Assembly (NCBI GenBank): GCA_028284705.1
Contig: JANQRE010000011.1
Span: 62,001-126,000 of the forward strand
Reading direction: 5' to 3'
Length of the DNA stretch: 64,000 nt
Source: Paracoccaceae bacterium
Lineage (GTDB): Bacteria; Pseudomonadota; Alphaproteobacteria; Rhodobacterales; Rhodobacteraceae
In this document: positions 54,009-63,038 of the stretch, one piece after another
How the letters are laid out: every line of letters starts with the position of its first letter
Numbering within the stretch: the first letter of the stretch is position 1
Made by a program: the position numbers and the translations under genes
Notes under the pieces: generated by a model
The model's input: the letters and a program-made list of their open reading frames with translations, nothing else
Told to the model about the DNA's origin: nothing
Databases searched by the model: none

Positions 54009-54977
54009 TCACACTTTGATATTGACCATGATGCGCATGTAAATGACGTTCACGGTCAGGAACACGCCCACGGCGATACAAGCTGGGATGAAGAAGGCGG
54101 TTTCCTTCACTTCATCGTAGTAGTTCGGCTCAAGCACGTTGATGCCAACGAGGGCGGCGAGCGGGAAGACCGACAGGAACATACCCGACCATTTCGCTTC
54201 CGCGGTGATGGCTTTCACGCGGCGGAACAGTTTGAACCGGGCGCGGATCACTTTCGAAAGTCCATGCAGGATCTCGGCGAGGTTACCACCGGAGGTCTGC
54301 TGGATGTTCACGGCCACCGCAAGGAAGCGCAAATCCTGCATATCCATGCGCTCGGCCAGGTGTTTCAGGCTTTCGCCCACATCGCGGCCATAGGCGCTTT
54401 CATCGGCGATCACGCCAAATTCGGTGCCAAGCGGGTCGGCGACTTCCTTGGCCACGATATTAATCGCGGACGAGAAGGGGTGACCGACGCGAAGCGAACG
54501 GACCATCAGTTCGATGGCGTCGGGCAATTGCTCCTCGAGCATGCCGAGGCGCTTCTTGGCTTTGTTGTTGACCCAGACATAAACCGCGCCGACACCCATC
54601 GCGACGGAGATCGCACCGCGGATCGCGAGACCGGCCTCGGTCATCTTGGTCAGAACGGCGAAAATGATGATGGCGAGAACGCCCATGATCCCGATCAGAG
54701 CCCCCGGCGAAAACGCGATATTGGCGCGCAGGGCCTTGTCGGCCAGCATGGAATAGAGCGGGATGCCGCCCGAATTCATGTGCTGGTTCATCTCCTTGCG
54801 GAGCTGTTCCAAAACTTTCTCGCGGCTGCCGCCCTTCTGCATCATATCCAGGCGACGGTTCACCTTGGAATTGAGCGAGATCGACTTGCCGAAGACGACG
54901 AGGTACAGGCCCTCGATCAGCATCAGGACGGCGACGAAAATAATCCCGTAAAGGATTGGTTCGAAAGAGATTTCCAT
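54009..54977 (-). CDS. tadB: Type II/IV secretion platform protein TadB
   Basis: A 322-residue platform protein with membrane segments at the N-terminus (about 6-28), middle (about 95-130) and C-terminus. The T2SSF domain has DAIELMVRSLRVGHPFSSAINIVAKEV. It is six bases after cpaF and pairs with TadC. Confidence 0.94.
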   Translation of the reverse strand: MEISFEPILYGIIFVAVLMLIEGLYLVVFGKSISLNSKVNRRLDMMQKGGSREKVLEQLRKEMNQHMNSGGIPLYSMLADKALRANIAFSPGALIGIMGVLAIIIFAVLTKMTEAGLAIRGAISVAMGVGAVYVWVNNKAKKRLGMLEEQLPDAIELMVRSLRVGHPFSSAINIVAKEVADPLGTEFGVIADESAYGRDVGESLKHLAERMDMQDLRFLAVAVNIQQTSGGNLAEILHGLSKVIRARFKLFRRVKAITAEAKWSGMFLSVFPLAALVGINVLEPNYYDEVKETAFFIPACIAVGVFLTVNVIYMRIMVNIKV

Positions 54978-54983
54978 GACCGC

Positions 54984-56423
54984 TTACTCCGCCGCTGCCG
55001 GTTCGTAGATCGACGCGGGCAAATCGTAGCCCCACTGCTTGAAGCGATCTGAATAATGGGAACGCACGCCCGCGGCTGTGAAGCGTCCGATGATCTTACC
55101 GTCGGGCTGCAGACCGAGGCGCTGGTAGCGGAAAATCTCCTGCATAGAGATCACGTCACCTTCCATGCCGGTCACTTCGGTGATCGAGACCATGCGGCGC
55201 GAGCCGTCTTGCAGACGCGAGGCCTGCACGATGAGGTTCACAGCGGAAGAGATTTGTGCGCGAACCGCCTTGATCGGCATTTCGATACCAGCCATTGCGA
55301 TCATGTTTTCAAGACGGGAGACACCATCCCGCGCGGAGTTCGCGTGGATCGTGGTCATCGATCCGTCGTGGCCAGTGTTCATGGCCTGGAGCATGTCGAT
55401 GACTTCTTCACCGCGCGTCTCACCCACGATGATGCGGTCGGGACGCATCCGCAGGGCGTTTCGAAGACAGTCGCGCTGGGACACAGCGCCTTTGCCTTCG
55501 ACGTTGGCGGGGCGGCTTTCCATGCGGCCCACATGGACCTGCTGGAGTTGAAGTTCCGCGGTATCCTCGATGGTCAGGATGCGTTCGGAGTTGTCGATGA
55601 AGCTCGACAGCGCGTTCAGCGTGGTCGTTTTACCAGAACCCGTACCGCCGGAGACGATAACGTTCAGGCGGCAGGCGACGGCGGCTTGCAAATAGGCGGC
55701 CATTTCCTCTGAAAACGCGCCGAATTTCACGAGATCGTCGATCCCGAGCTTCTCTTTCTTGAACTTACGAATGGAGACGAGCGAACCGTCGACCGCGATC
55801 GGTGGCACCATCGCGTTGAAACGCGAGCCGTCTTTGAGACGGGCGTCCACGTAAGGGTTTGATTCATCGACACGACGACCCACGGCGGAGACGATCTTGT
55901 CGATGATGCGCAAGAGGTGCTTCTCATCCTTGAAGCGCGTCGCGGTCAGTTCCAGCTTACCATCGCGTTCGATGAAGACGCGGTTGGGGCCGTTGACCAG
56001 AATATCGTTGACGGTTTCGTCTTTCAGCAGCGGTTCCAGCGGTCCGAGCCCCGTCACCTCGTCGAAGAGTTCTGCATGCAGCGTCTGACGCTCGTCCTTG
56101 TTGAGGACGATGGACATCTCTTCCAGACCCTCGGCGCAGATCGCAACGATCTCTGCCTTGAGGTCGGCTTCAGGAGCGTTTTCGAGGGCACCAAGATTGA
56201 GGTTGTCGAGCAGGCGGTGGTGCAGTGCGGAGCGCACCTCTTCCAATCGCTGGCGACGCTTGAGCTCTTTGTCCTGTGCAACCACCTCGGCGGGCGCTTT
56301 TGCAGGCTTGCGCATTGCGGCCGTCGCGGGCGCCGCCTCTGTCTTTGCTTCGGGCGCCGGGGCAGGGGCGTTGTTTGCCGGTTTCGGCGTCGCGGCGCCA
56401 GTCTTTTTATAACGTGAAAACAT
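54984..56423 (-). CDS. cpaF: Pilus assembly ATPase CpaF/TadA
   Basis: A 479-residue secretion ATPase of the GspE/VirB11 family. After a Pro/Ala-rich N-terminus come Walker [11 protein letters not shown] (259-268), Walker [15 protein letters not shown], and conserved [13 protein letters not shown]. It powers extension and probably retraction of the Flp pilus. It follows cpaE by 11 bases. Confidence 0.97.
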   Translation of the reverse strand: MFSRYKKTGAATPKPANNAPAPAPEAKTEAAPATAAMRKPAKAPAEVVAQDKELKRRQRLEEVRSALHHRLLDNLNLGALENAPEADLKAEIVAICAEGLEEMSIVLNKDERQTLHAELFDEVTGLGPLEPLLKDETVNDILVNGPNRVFIERDGKLELTATRFKDEKHLLRIIDKIVSAVGRRVDESNPYVDARLKDGSRFNAMVPPIAVDGSLVSIRKFKKEKLGIDDLVKFGAFSEEMAAYLQAAVACRLNVIVSGGTGSGKTTTLNALSSFIDNSERILTIEDTAELQLQQVHVGRMESRPANVEGKGAVSQRDCLRNALRMRPDRIIVGETRGEEVIDMLQAMNTGHDGSMTTIHANSARDGVSRLENMIAMAGIEMPIKAVRAQISSAVNLIVQASRLQDGSRRMVSITEVTGMEGDVISMQEIFRYQRLGLQPDGKIIGRFTAAGVRSHYSDRFKQWGYDLPASIYEPAAAE

Positions 56424-56434
56424 AAGCTTACCCC

Positions 56435-57703
56435 TTATCCTGCCGCTTCGTCTGCATTGACTTCATGCAGCGACTTGGCCAGTTTCACGATCTCCTTGCG
56501 GAGCGGATTCTTTGCAGCGGTTTCGGCAATGGGCAGACCGTGGTCGCAGGCCTGCGCCACCGGTTTGCCGCCATCCGGCATGTGCAGTTCAATGTCGATA
56601 TCGAGGCTTTCGGCCATGCGACGGGCGCGGCTCTTGCCGGACATATCGGTGAATTTCGGCGCGCGGTTCAGCACGTAGCGGATCTTCTCGTAAGGAAGGT
56701 CCTCTGCCTTGAGCGCGCGGATCAGGCGAAGCGTGTTCTGGGCGGAACGCATGTCCAGTTCGAGCAGGCCGAAATAGACATGGGCCATGCCGAGCACGGT
56801 TTCGGTCCACTGCACCAGGGTCGAGGGCATGTCGATCACGACATAATCGTAGTTGCGCTGTGCCGTGCGCACGAGTTTTTCGATCTCTTCGGGACCCAGA
56901 AGATCCAGCGGAAGCATATCGTTCGGCGCGGTCAGAACATCGAGGCAGTCATTGAACTGCTGTACGGTCGCCTTGAACGCGTCATCATCCATCGTCTCGA
57001 TGTCAGAGAGCATCTCGTAGACATTCTCGCGACGATCCAGATCGAGATAGGTTGAGGCCGAACCGAACTGGAAATCGAGGTCCACCAGGCAGACCTTCGG
57101 ATTGTCTTTCTTTTCGACATTTGCGAGTTCCCAGGCCAGGTTCACGGCGAAGGTCGACGCACCGGCACCACCGGCGAGACCGTGGACCGGCAGGATCACC
57201 CCGTCCAGCTCTCCCATCTTTCCGGTCGAGACATGTTTCTTCGGAGCGTCGCCACCCTCCTCATCCGACACGGGTACAGGGGCGGGCTCAGCCTTCGGTT
57301 TGCGAATGCGCTGGATTGCGTCATGCAGCGCACCTTCCGGAAGCGGGTAGGGGGCAAAATCATCGGCGCCCAGTTTTAGAAGCTGGTGCAGCGCGATAGG
57401 AGAGACATCTTCGGCAATCAAGATAACCTTAACGTCGATCTCTTTCGCACGTGCGATCAGATCGCCGATGCCATGAAGATTGTCTTCATCATTTCCATCG
57501 ACTGCGATTGCAATGAATTCCAACTCATGGGCGTCGGGTTGTTTGAGATAGGCAGCCGCATCGACGAAGTTCAGGTCCCCCCAGCTTTCACCAAGCTCGG
57601 TTTCCATGTCTTCGATCAGCAGGTCAAAGTTCTGAACATCGCGCGCGACGGTACAGGCCGTGATCGGCGTCGGTTCATTCTGTAAAGCTACACTACTCGT
57701 CAT
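56435..57703 (-). CDS. cpaE: Pilus assembly protein CpaE/TadZ
   Basis: A 422-residue protein with an N-terminal receiver-like domain (about 15-140) and a ParA/MinD-like ATPase domain (about 160-400). The P-loop is LAGGAGASTF, in which the usual leading Lys of the deviant Walker A is Ala. CpaE/TadZ localises the pilus machine to a cell pole. A 199-bp gap separates it from the OmpA-domain gene. Confidence 0.92.
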   Translation of the reverse strand: MTSSVALQNEPTPITACTVARDVQNFDLLIEDMETELGESWGDLNFVDAAAYLKQPDAHELEFIAIAVDGNDEDNLHGIGDLIARAKEIDVKVILIAEDVSPIALHQLLKLGADDFAPYPLPEGALHDAIQRIRKPKAEPAPVPVSDEEGGDAPKKHVSTGKMGELDGVILPVHGLAGGAGASTFAVNLAWELANVEKKDNPKVCLVDLDFQFGSASTYLDLDRRENVYEMLSDIETMDDDAFKATVQQFNDCLDVLTAPNDMLPLDLLGPEEIEKLVRTAQRNYDYVVIDMPSTLVQWTETVLGMAHVYFGLLELDMRSAQNTLRLIRALKAEDLPYEKIRYVLNRAPKFTDMSGKSRARRMAESLDIDIELHMPDGGKPVAQACDHGLPIAETAAKNPLRKEIVKLAKSLHEVNADEAAG

Positions 57704-57902
57704 TGCCTAGCATTCCCACATGGCCCCACCGGACCGTTTGATCGCCACCTCCGTCTGTCTTGTTGCAGCTTGTTGGAGGTTGCTGCCATTTCGGTTAAGC
57801 CACGCTCCGCATCAAAACGGAGCTATGGCCTGTTTCATGACAAGGAATGCTTAGCAAAGTAGGCAATAATGCGGCCAAATTAGCGAGAATTTGAGGTATT
57901 GT

Positions 57903-58565
57903 TTACTCAGTCCCACCAATTTGGGTGCCAAAGTCCGCATAGGTGTTCGTACGTTCCGCACGTGTGCCGATCTGAGTGTATTGGCGATAGACCAGAGCGG
58001 CGTATTTACCCTGAATAACATTCGGGTGGCCGGTCACGAAACCAGAGACCTCTGTCACGGTGCGACGGTTCTGACGCTCCGGGCCTGATGTGACGATCAG
58101 CGGACGCGTTTCGCCGAAGCTGACAACAGCTTCAAGGCGCGAACGGCTGATGCCTTGACCGACCAGATAGTTCACGGCGGCATTTGCGCGACGTTGACCG
58201 AGACTACGGTTATACGAGTCGGAACCAACGAGGTCGGTGTGACCGTAGACACGGAACCGGATTTCGGGGAACTGCTTGATCCAGGCGGCCTGCCGGGAGA
58301 GGATCGAGCGGGCCTGACCATCGAGCGCCGCGGAGTTGAACGCGAAGTTGATGGTTGGTGGAACTTCCGATGCGAAGCGGCGCGCCAGGGTTTCTGCGAC
58401 CTGTAATTTCCCTTGGGAAATCAGCGAGTTCGTCATGGTCGGGTTGCCAAAGCCGCCCTCGTCAACGCTGGAGCCAGCTTCGTTGTAGAAGGTCCCGGCC
58501 GCGTCGCCACAGGCCATAAGTCCCATCATGGACGCGACAGCGATATAGGATGTTGTTTTCCGCAT
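57903..58565 (-). CDS. OmpA-domain lipoprotein of the Tad locus, in the CpaD position
   Basis: A 220-residue protein with lipobox LMAC (Cys about residue 19). The OmpA-like domain (about 65-185) has VYGHTDLVGSDSYNRSLGQRRA, which would bind peptidoglycan. In the standard tad order this slot holds CpaD, a lipoprotein needed by the secretin; no CpaD-like pattern is visible. It follows the secretin gene by five bases. A role in anchoring the secretin to the wall is an inference from place and domain. Confidence 0.85.
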   Translation of the reverse strand: MRKTTSYIAVASMMGLMACGDAAGTFYNEAGSSVDEGGFGNPTMTNSLISQGKLQVAETLARRFASEVPPTINFAFNSAALDGQARSILSRQAAWIKQFPEIRFRVYGHTDLVGSDSYNRSLGQRRANAAVNYLVGQGISRSRLEAVVSFGETRPLIVTSGPERQNRRTVTEVSGFVTGHPNVIQGKYAALVYRQYTQIGTRAERTNTYADFGTQIGGTE

Positions 58566-58570
58566 CTGAC

Positions 58571-59995
58571 TTACTCCATCACGTAGCCATAAGACCCGGT
58601 GAAGTCTTGTCTTGCAACTTCTCCGGTCGGGGTGGCCTGGCTGCGCACGGTGCGAGCAACCTTGCCGTTGAGAAACAGTTCACGCTCGGTCGGCGGGCGG
58701 ACCCGGTCGGTCGAGAGGACCAGCCCGTCGCCACGCGTCGGTGTCACGAGATGCGCGGTGATGATCACCACGAGCTCTGACTGACGGCGCTCATAATTGG
58801 CGCTGCGGAAGAGGGCACCCAGAACCGGGATATCCCCCAGCCATGGCACCTGACCGGCCAGATCGCGGAAGTCATCTTCGAGAAGGCCTGCAATTGCGAA
58901 GCTTTCGCCGTCGCGCAGCTCAACAGTGGTTGTCGCTGAGCGGCGGGAGAAGGCGTTAACCGAGAAACCATTGTTTTGCACGGTCACCGTTGGGTCGAGA
59001 CCCGACACGGCGGTTGCAAGACGCAGGTTGATGACGTCTTCGTCGATCACGGTAGGAGTGAATTTCAGTTCAACACCGAAGGGCTTGTAGCTGATGCGCA
59101 CAGAATCGTCGCGCACGACCGGGATCGGGTATTCACCACCGGCGAGGAACGTTGCTTCCTGACCTGAGAGGGCGGTCAGGTTCGGTTCTGCCAATGTGCG
59201 CACGAGGCCTTTGGACTCAAGCGCTTCGATCAGGATCGCTGCTTGCAGCGAACCGGAGCCGAAACCGAAGGTGAAGGCGCCGGAGCGTTCGCGTGTGGAA
59301 GTGAAAGTGCCGGTGCCCGTTGTCGGGAACAAAGTCGTCGGGTTGGTGCCAGCCTGGAAGGTTTGCGTGAACCCGTTGGCGCCAAAGTTGCCGCTACCGG
59401 TGGTGAAACCAAGAGAAGCGGAGAGGTCTTTGGAGACCGAGCGGCGCATCTCAGCGAAGCGCACTTTCAGCATCACCTGTTGGGTGCCGCCGACCGTCAT
59501 CAGGTTTGACACGGCCTCTGGTGCGTAGCGCTCGGCGAGATCCAGAGCATGGTCGAGTTTTGCGATCGAAGAGACCTGACCGGACAGCACGATGCCGTCA
59601 TTGGCGGTGCGCACTTCGATGCGTTCACCCGGCAGGACTTCCCGCAGGCGCTCTTTGAATTCTGCAATATCGGGTGCGACGCGAACTTCGACATTGGTGA
59701 TCAGACGTCCGTCCGGTCCCAGAAGCGTCAGGGTCGTGCGCCCCGGCGCCTTCCCGAGCACGTAGATTGTGCGGTCCGACAGGGTCGCGATATCCGCGAT
59801 CTGCGGGTTGGCGACGGAAAGCTCCGCGAAAGGCGTTTCGCTTTCCACGACCACCGCGCGGTTGATCGCAACGCTCAAAGAGCGGCTTGTCGTGCCATTC
59901 TGAATTTTGAGATTTTCAGCGAACACAGCCTGCGGTTGTGTCGTGAAGATTGCGAGACCCAATAGGCCCGCGCCGATAAACTGCTTCATTTTCAT
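58571..59995 (-). CDS. cpaC: Flp pilus secretin CpaC/RcpA
   Basis: A 474-residue outer-membrane secretin with a signal peptide (cleavage after VFA, about residue 26), an N-terminal T2SS/BON region (about 45-190), and a secretin domain (about 230-415) with LVRTLAEPNLTALSGQEATFLAGGEYP and VPWLGDIPVLGALF. It forms the pilus exit channel. It is separated from cpaB by 218 bp that include a hairpin. Confidence 0.95.
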   Translation of the reverse strand: MKMKQFIGAGLLGLAIFTTQPQAVFAENLKIQNGTTSRSLSVAINRAVVVESETPFAELSVANPQIADIATLSDRTIYVLGKAPGRTTLTLLGPDGRLITNVEVRVAPDIAEFKERLREVLPGERIEVRTANDGIVLSGQVSSIAKLDHALDLAERYAPEAVSNLMTVGGTQQVMLKVRFAEMRRSVSKDLSASLGFTTGSGNFGANGFTQTFQAGTNPTTLFPTTGTGTFTSTRERSGAFTFGFGSGSLQAAILIEALESKGLVRTLAEPNLTALSGQEATFLAGGEYPIPVVRDDSVRISYKPFGVELKFTPTVIDEDVINLRLATAVSGLDPTVTVQNNGFSVNAFSRRSATTTVELRDGESFAIAGLLEDDFRDLAGQVPWLGDIPVLGALFRSANYERRQSELVVIITAHLVTPTRGDGLVLSTDRVRPPTERELFLNGKVARTVRSQATPTGEVARQDFTGSYGYVME

Positions 59996-60168
59996 GTGAT
60001 CCTGCCTCTCTGATCACTGGAGTGAACGGGTCTTTTTGCCCAATTTGGTTCGGAGCATCTGCGATTTCGGGAAACTAATCAAGAATCAGGGGGTTACCGC
60101 GCTTTGTTTATGTGGGCGCTTCGCAACACATCCACGATTCTGGCGCTATACCGGGTAGCAGATACAAA

Positions 60169-60192
60169 GCGACACCCAAGATAGGGTGTCGC
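60169..60192 (-). terminator. Possible terminator after cpaB
   Basis: GCGACACCC and GGGTGTCGC form a 9-bp stem with a six-base loop, 22 bases after the cpaB stop. On the minus strand it is followed by CTTTGT, a weak T-run. If active it would separate cpaB from the secretin genes. Confidence 0.5.
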
Positions 60193-60213
60193 GATACCGT
60201 ATGTCTTGTGGGA

Positions 60214-61074
60214 TCAATCCGGGCAATCGACCGGAATTTCGACCACTTCCGCGCCGCGACGGGTCTTGATGGTGCAGACCTTCTCTTTCACGGCTTCAAC
60301 ACGTTGTTCTTCCTGGATACCCAGAAGCTGGTTCTGGTCGATCTCGATGGCGCTGACTTCTGTGTCGTCACCGGCGCCAACTAGCGAGAGCGACAAACGA
60401 CCTGTCGATTGCGCTTGCGCCAACGCGCCAACTTCATCTGGGGTCGCCGCAACTGTCACGGTACGCGCAATGGTCGGTGCGGAGCGATCACCATCGGCGA
60501 TCTGGTCCACTGCGAGAAGTTTCAGTTTTGAATCAATCAGCTTGGTGACCTCGCGACCGCGGGCTTCACCGGTCCAATAGACGTCGACATAGTCGCCCGG
60601 ACGCAGGAACCCTGACACCCCGGAGGAGACATCCACCCGCAAGGCGAATGCGCGCATACCTTTTTCCAAGCGAGAGGACACTCCGGCATCCTCGCCAGGC
60701 GCAGTCACCTTGATCGCAAGGACGGCTTCATCTTTTTCCATCTGACGCAGAACTGTGCGCAACTCGCCATTCTGCGGGAAGAGGGGATCGGCCCCATCGG
60801 CCAGTTGTTCCTCGGAGTAGTTCATGAATGCGCCTTCGGGGATCGCGTTATCGGGCCATGCGACGATCCGCACGTCATCCTTGGTCAATTGCTCGCCATA
60901 GGCGACCTGGCGCTTCGCGACGAAGACCGGAACGAGCGGAACATTGCTTTGCAGCAATTTCTCCTGCTCGGCCACTTTGGCCTGATATTGATCGAAACGA
61001 TCCTTGGCGAGATACGCCGCAAATCCTGCAAGTCCGATCCCCACGACCAAAACTAATCCAAAAACCACCCGCAT
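60214..61074 (-). CDS. cpaB: Flp pilus assembly protein CpaB/RcpC
   Basis: A 286-residue periplasmic protein with an N-terminal membrane anchor (about 3-25) and a SAF/RcpC domain (about 50-215) with PLVPVFVAKRQVAYGEQLTKDDVRIV and SGFLRPGDYVDVYWTG. CpaB works with the secretin. The C-terminus ends CTIKTRRGAEVVEIPVDCPD. It is the first non-pilin gene of the cluster. Confidence 0.93.
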   Translation of the reverse strand: MRVVFGLVLVVGIGLAGFAAYLAKDRFDQYQAKVAEQEKLLQSNVPLVPVFVAKRQVAYGEQLTKDDVRIVAWPDNAIPEGAFMNYSEEQLADGADPLFPQNGELRTVLRQMEKDEAVLAIKVTAPGEDAGVSSRLEKGMRAFALRVDVSSGVSGFLRPGDYVDVYWTGEARGREVTKLIDSKLKLLAVDQIADGDRSAPTIARTVTVAATPDEVGALAQAQSTGRLSLSLVGAGDDTEVSAIEIDQNQLLGIQEEQRVEAVKEKVCTIKTRRGAEVVEIPVDCPD

Positions 61075-61164
61075 TTGAGGCCCCTTTCAGCACATATGCA
61101 TGCGCGCCACCACGTGTGACGCTCTACTCGTCTGGTCCGAGGATGACCGCAGAATGCGGCAAAA

Positions 61165-61187
61165 TCTTGATCGAGACGTGATCAAGA
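61165..61187 (-). terminator. Intrinsic terminator after the second pilin gene
   Basis: TCTTGATC and GATCAAGA form a perfect 8-bp stem with a seven-base loop. On the minus strand the stem is followed by ATTTT. It lies 62 bases after the stop of the pilin gene at 61250. Confidence 0.65.
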
Positions 61188-61249
61188 CGCGGCATTTTTG
61201 TTTGGATTTTTGGATTTACGCGGCAACGATGATCCGCGGGAGCGCTGCC

Positions 61250-61438
61250 TTAGAAGGTGGTTTTCACCAACTGGCTGGAAAGCTGGGTTTCCAGATCGCC
61301 GGAGAGATCCTCTGTCCCGTCCCAGATCACCGACGACGCCGCCAAGGCCAGACCGACGATCCCGGCAGTCAGAATGACCCAGTCAACGGTCACCGCACCG
61401 GCCTCAGATTGAGCAAAACGTTTGATCAGCGATCTCAT
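61250..61438 (-). CDS. Flp-type pilin, second copy
   Basis: A 62-residue type IVb prepilin. The leader SLIKRFAQSEAG ends before AVTVDWVILTAGIVGLALAASSVIW, the hydrophobic spine. The usual Flp Glu5-Tyr6 is Asp5-Trp6 here. Start ATG 61438 is seven bases after AGGAG; a start at 61444 would leave too little spacing. It is about half identical to the neighbouring pilin and may be a minor or alternative subunit. Confidence 0.88.
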   Translation of the reverse strand: MRSLIKRFAQSEAGAVTVDWVILTAGIVGLALAASSVIWDGTEDLSGDLETQLSSQLVKTTF

Positions 61439-61599
61439 TACCATACTCCTGGCGCATACTGCGCGTCTTTGATGATCCTTTATACCCGCTGAAATTGGGC
61501 AGAATTGCGGCAAATTTGATGATTTATACCTCATAGGCGGAAACTCACCGTTCACCGTCACGCAGCAATTCCACGACGGGGTGGGCGGCCCACAAACGA

Positions 61600-61627
61600 A
61601 AACCGCGCCTCCGGAGAGACGCGGTTT
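61600..61627 (-). terminator. Intrinsic terminator of the main pilin gene
   Basis: AAACCGCG and CGCGGTTT form an 8-bp stem around a 12-base loop. On the minus strand it ends in TTTTCGTTT. It lies 33 bases after the stop of the pilin gene at 61661, so that gene can form a short abundant mRNA. Confidence 0.7.
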
Positions 61628-61660
61628 CCGATTTCAGATCGCCCTGATGGGCGGTCGACC

Positions 61661-61846
61661 TTAGAAGGTGGTCGAGATACCTTGGCTAGTCAGCTGGCCT
61701 TCGATGTCGCCGGACAGGTCTTCCAGACCGTCGGACACAGAAGCCATAACTGCGATGCCCAGGCCAACGATGGCTGCGGTCAGAACAACCCAGTCAACCG
61801 TAACAGCACCAGACTCGTCTTTAGCGAAGTTCATGAACAGTTTCAT
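61661..61846 (-). CDS. Flp-type pilin (main candidate)
   Basis: A 61-residue type IVb prepilin. After the leader MKLFMNFAKDESG comes AVTVDWVVLTAAIVGLGIAV, the hydrophobic spine; Asp5-Trp6 replace the usual Glu-Tyr. Start ATG 61846 is preceded by GGAGGG. It has its own terminator and a long leader with a candidate CtrA site, so it is probably the main pilin. The cleavage site would be after Gly13, cut by CpaA. Confidence 0.9.
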   Translation of the reverse strand: MKLFMNFAKDESGAVTVDWVVLTAAIVGLGIAVMASVSDGLEDLSGDIEGQLTSQGISTTF

Positions 61847-62225
61847 TTGTGTATCCCTCCAAAGGATATAGTCAGTTTCAGTTTCCAAGTTCACCTTGGC
61901 GTTGGGGTGCGAGACAATCAGCCTCTGTTCCGATCACCTCGCCGCCTCGGTATGGGAAGATGTATCCTCCTGAAATCGGGCATGATTTGGGCGGGAATGG
62001 TTCCATTTCAAAGCAGCCCCAAAAACATCTTAAAAAAGTATTAACGCATTGAATTGGATGGATTTTTTGTTGATATTTTTTCGCGTTCAAGGGCGAAACT
62101 GTTGCGAATTATCGTTAATTTCGTAGGAAAATACCTGCCTTAACCACGTTGGGGAGTAGCTTTGATAAGGAATTTCTGTAAGAAACGATCCAAATAAAAC
62201 AAAAATAGCCGGGCGAGCAGGTTTC
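61847..62225. other. Divergent control region of the pilin and lytic transglycosylase genes
   Basis: There is no gene in these 379 bases. The part from about 62020 is strongly AT-rich and holds the perfect CtrA-type box at 62030-62045. The pilin side forms a leader of up to about 180 bases. I saw no clean -10/-35 pair for either gene. Confidence 0.6.
62030..62045. promoter_or_regulatory. Candidate CtrA box between the pilin and transglycosylase genes
   Basis: TTAAAAAAGTATTAAC is an exact match to TTAA-N7-TTAAC. It lies 183 bp upstream of the main pilin gene and 180 bp upstream of the transglycosylase gene. In Caulobacter, CtrA activates pilA, so the pilin is the likelier target. Confidence 0.55.
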
Positions 62226-63038
62226 ATGTCGGGCATCATAAGAATCTTAATGGCATCTCTTGCCATATCTGTTGCAAGCGACGCGCTTGCGGGCAGCCAC
62301 AAACCTGCGCTTGGGGGCGATTTCACCTTCCGAAAGATCAAGCCGCCGAAGCCCGGGACGAAGAAACGCATCACCGTCCAGGTCCCACCGGCGCCAGAAC
62401 GCAAGATTGTCGAAGCGCCTAAGGAGGAGAAGAAGGCCCCGCCCTCTGATCTCGACTGGTTCTGGAATGAAGTGAAGCCTGAAATCGCGGCCTCCGTTCC
62501 GGGGCGGTTCAACAAGGCGGTGCTGCATCTTTCCAAAGCGCCGCGCGGCAAAGGATTGCCCACACCGCGGCTGGAGGCCCTGAAAGCCATCGCCGCAAGC
62601 CACGGGCGCCACATTCTCATCGAAACCCTGGACAAGAAAGTATCGCCGGCGCTGGTACTGGCGCTGATCTCGGTCGAGTCGGCAGGCAAGACGGACGCGG
62701 TCTCGAACAAGGGCGCACAAGGGTTGATGCAGCTGATCCCGGCCACTGCCGAGCGTTTTGGCGTCACCGATGCGACAATCCCGGCGCAGAACATCAAAGG
62801 CGGCGTGGCTTATCTCGACTGGCTGATGCGCGAATTCAAAGGCGATCCGATCCTGGCGCTTGCAGGTTACAACGCCGGTGAAGGCGCCGTGCGCGAACAT
62901 GGCGGTGTGCCTCCCTACGCCGAAACCCGGGCCTATGTGCCGAAAGTGCTCGCGGCCTGGACCGTGGCGCGTGGCTTGTGCATGACCCCTCCAGAGCTTC
63001 CCACCGATGGCTGTGTCTTCCGTACAAGCGGCTCATAA
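62226..63038 (+). CDS. Lytic transglycosylase, family 1-like
   Basis: A 270-residue exported enzyme: signal peptide (about 1-22, cleavage after ALA), a Lys/Pro-rich linker (about 35-75), then the SLT domain with catalytic Glu in LISVESAGKTDAVSNKGAQG, followed by GLMQLIPATAERFGV and ALAGYNAGEGAV. Small transglycosylases often open the wall for secretion or pilus machines, which fits its place beside the tad locus, an inference. It overlaps the next gene by 32 bases. Confidence 0.9.
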   Translation: MSGIIRILMASLAISVASDALAGSHKPALGGDFTFRKIKPPKPGTKKRITVQVPPAPERKIVEAPKEEKKAPPSDLDWFWNEVKPEIAASVPGRFNKAVLHLSKAPRGKGLPTPRLEALKAIAASHGRHILIETLDKKVSPALVLALISVESAGKTDAVSNKGAQGLMQLIPATAERFGVTDATIPAQNIKGGVAYLDWLMREFKGDPILALAGYNAGEGAVREHGGVPPYAETRAYVPKVLAAWTVARGLCMTPPELPTDGCVFRTSGS

